DNA of 5,131 nt from Verrucomicrobiia bacterium (lineage in GTDB: Bacteria > Verrucomicrobiota > Verrucomicrobiae > Limisphaerales > UBA11358): positions 1-5,131 of the forward strand of contig JASHZU010000089.1 in NCBI GenBank assembly GCA_030042375.1, read 5' to 3'. The notes under the pieces are model-generated. The model was not told where the DNA came from, searched no databases, and was given only the letters and a program-made list of their open reading frames with translations. This document shows positions 4,883 through 5,131 of the stretch, piece by piece; within the stretch, counting starts at the first letter, position 1, and each line of letters opens with the position of its first letter. A program made the position numbers and the translations under genes.

Positions 4883-5131
4883 GGATTGCCGGTTGCCTGT
4901 TTTTCGTATTCTTCATTCCTGAAATTAAACCCGGAGCATTAGAGAAAATTCGGTGGCTGCGTGAGTAAAAGGCATTTCGGAAGCACGTGGAATTTATCAA
5001 AAAAAATCAAACCATGATTGTGTGAAATCTGCGGTGTCCGAAGAAAAACTCCGCCTCCCATCCGTTGACAACTCGGAGCCACCATCCATCCTCGTTAAGA
5101 TTGCGGTATTGCGGAACTAAGAAAATTCCCG
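4883..5131. other. Downstream non-coding region
   Basis: No gene is supported in these 249 bases. A segment at 4934-4957 resembles the end of the element at 21-200. An eight-A run (4999-5006) and short weak hairpins are present, but none makes a convincing terminator. The sequence carries on into the next, unseen, locus. Confidence 0.6.

Noticed and set aside
4870..4904. Possible rho-independent terminator: GCAAC ... GTTGC stem followed by five T
   Set aside because: The stem is seven pairs including a G-T pair, the loop is 13 bases, and the stem overlaps the stop codon; too weak to annotate.
4999..5019. Minus-strand hairpin AATCA/TGATT followed by a T run, as terminator of a converging gene
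   Set aside because: A five-pair AT-rich stem is not stable enough and no converging gene is visible in the window.
5065..5070. TTGACA as the -35 box of a gene beyond the window
   Set aside because: No -10-like hexamer occurs 16-18 bases downstream.

Overview
The window looks like a piece of a Verrucomicrobiota chromosome, most likely from the Pedosphaerales/Limisphaerales side. This rests on family knowledge, not on a search. The strongest hints are a large secreted protein built from T5SS/PEP-CTERM-associated repeats and autotransporter-associated strand repeats that ends in a C-terminal module (ending FYMLQLL) I associate with verrucomicrobial surface proteins, and a promoter with no Shine-Dalgarno sequence. 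Nothing in the window (rRNA, housekeeping gene) fixes the taxonomy.

Layout. Bases 21-200 are a roughly 180-bp, nearly self-complementary element with about 31-bp imperfect terminal inverted repeats, flanked on each side by TA. It is a MITE-like insertion sitting just behind the stop codon of the next gene. Bases 204-1538 (minus strand) encode a complete NtrC-type response regulator: receiver domain, sigma-54-activating AAA+ domain with an intact GAFTGA loop, and a Fis-type helix-turn-helix. Bases 1539-1963 are a divergent intergenic region. It holds a sigma-54-like site on the minus strand, a CTC/GTC low-complexity tract and, at its right end, a TTGACA promoter whose predicted start point falls on the ATG of the next gene. 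Bases 1964-4882 (plus strand) encode a 972-residue secreted beta-solenoid protein with a Sec signal peptide, about ten T5SS/PEP-CTERM-type repeats, two autotransporter-associated modules and the C-terminal module. Bases 4883-5131 are non-coding, with one short stretch resembling the end of the 21-200 element.

How the parts relate. The two genes are head to head and share one upstream region, so the regulator could control itself or the surface protein, but no bound site is proven. The partner histidine kinase is not in the window. The surface protein has neither an autotransporter beta-barrel nor a PEP-CTERM tail, so how it is displayed is open; the C-terminal module is the best candidate for that role. 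No phage, CRISPR, defence or RNA gene was seen. The most notable observations are the MITE-like element, the apparent leaderless start, the 613-residue stretch without a single Lys, Arg or His, and the C-terminal module.
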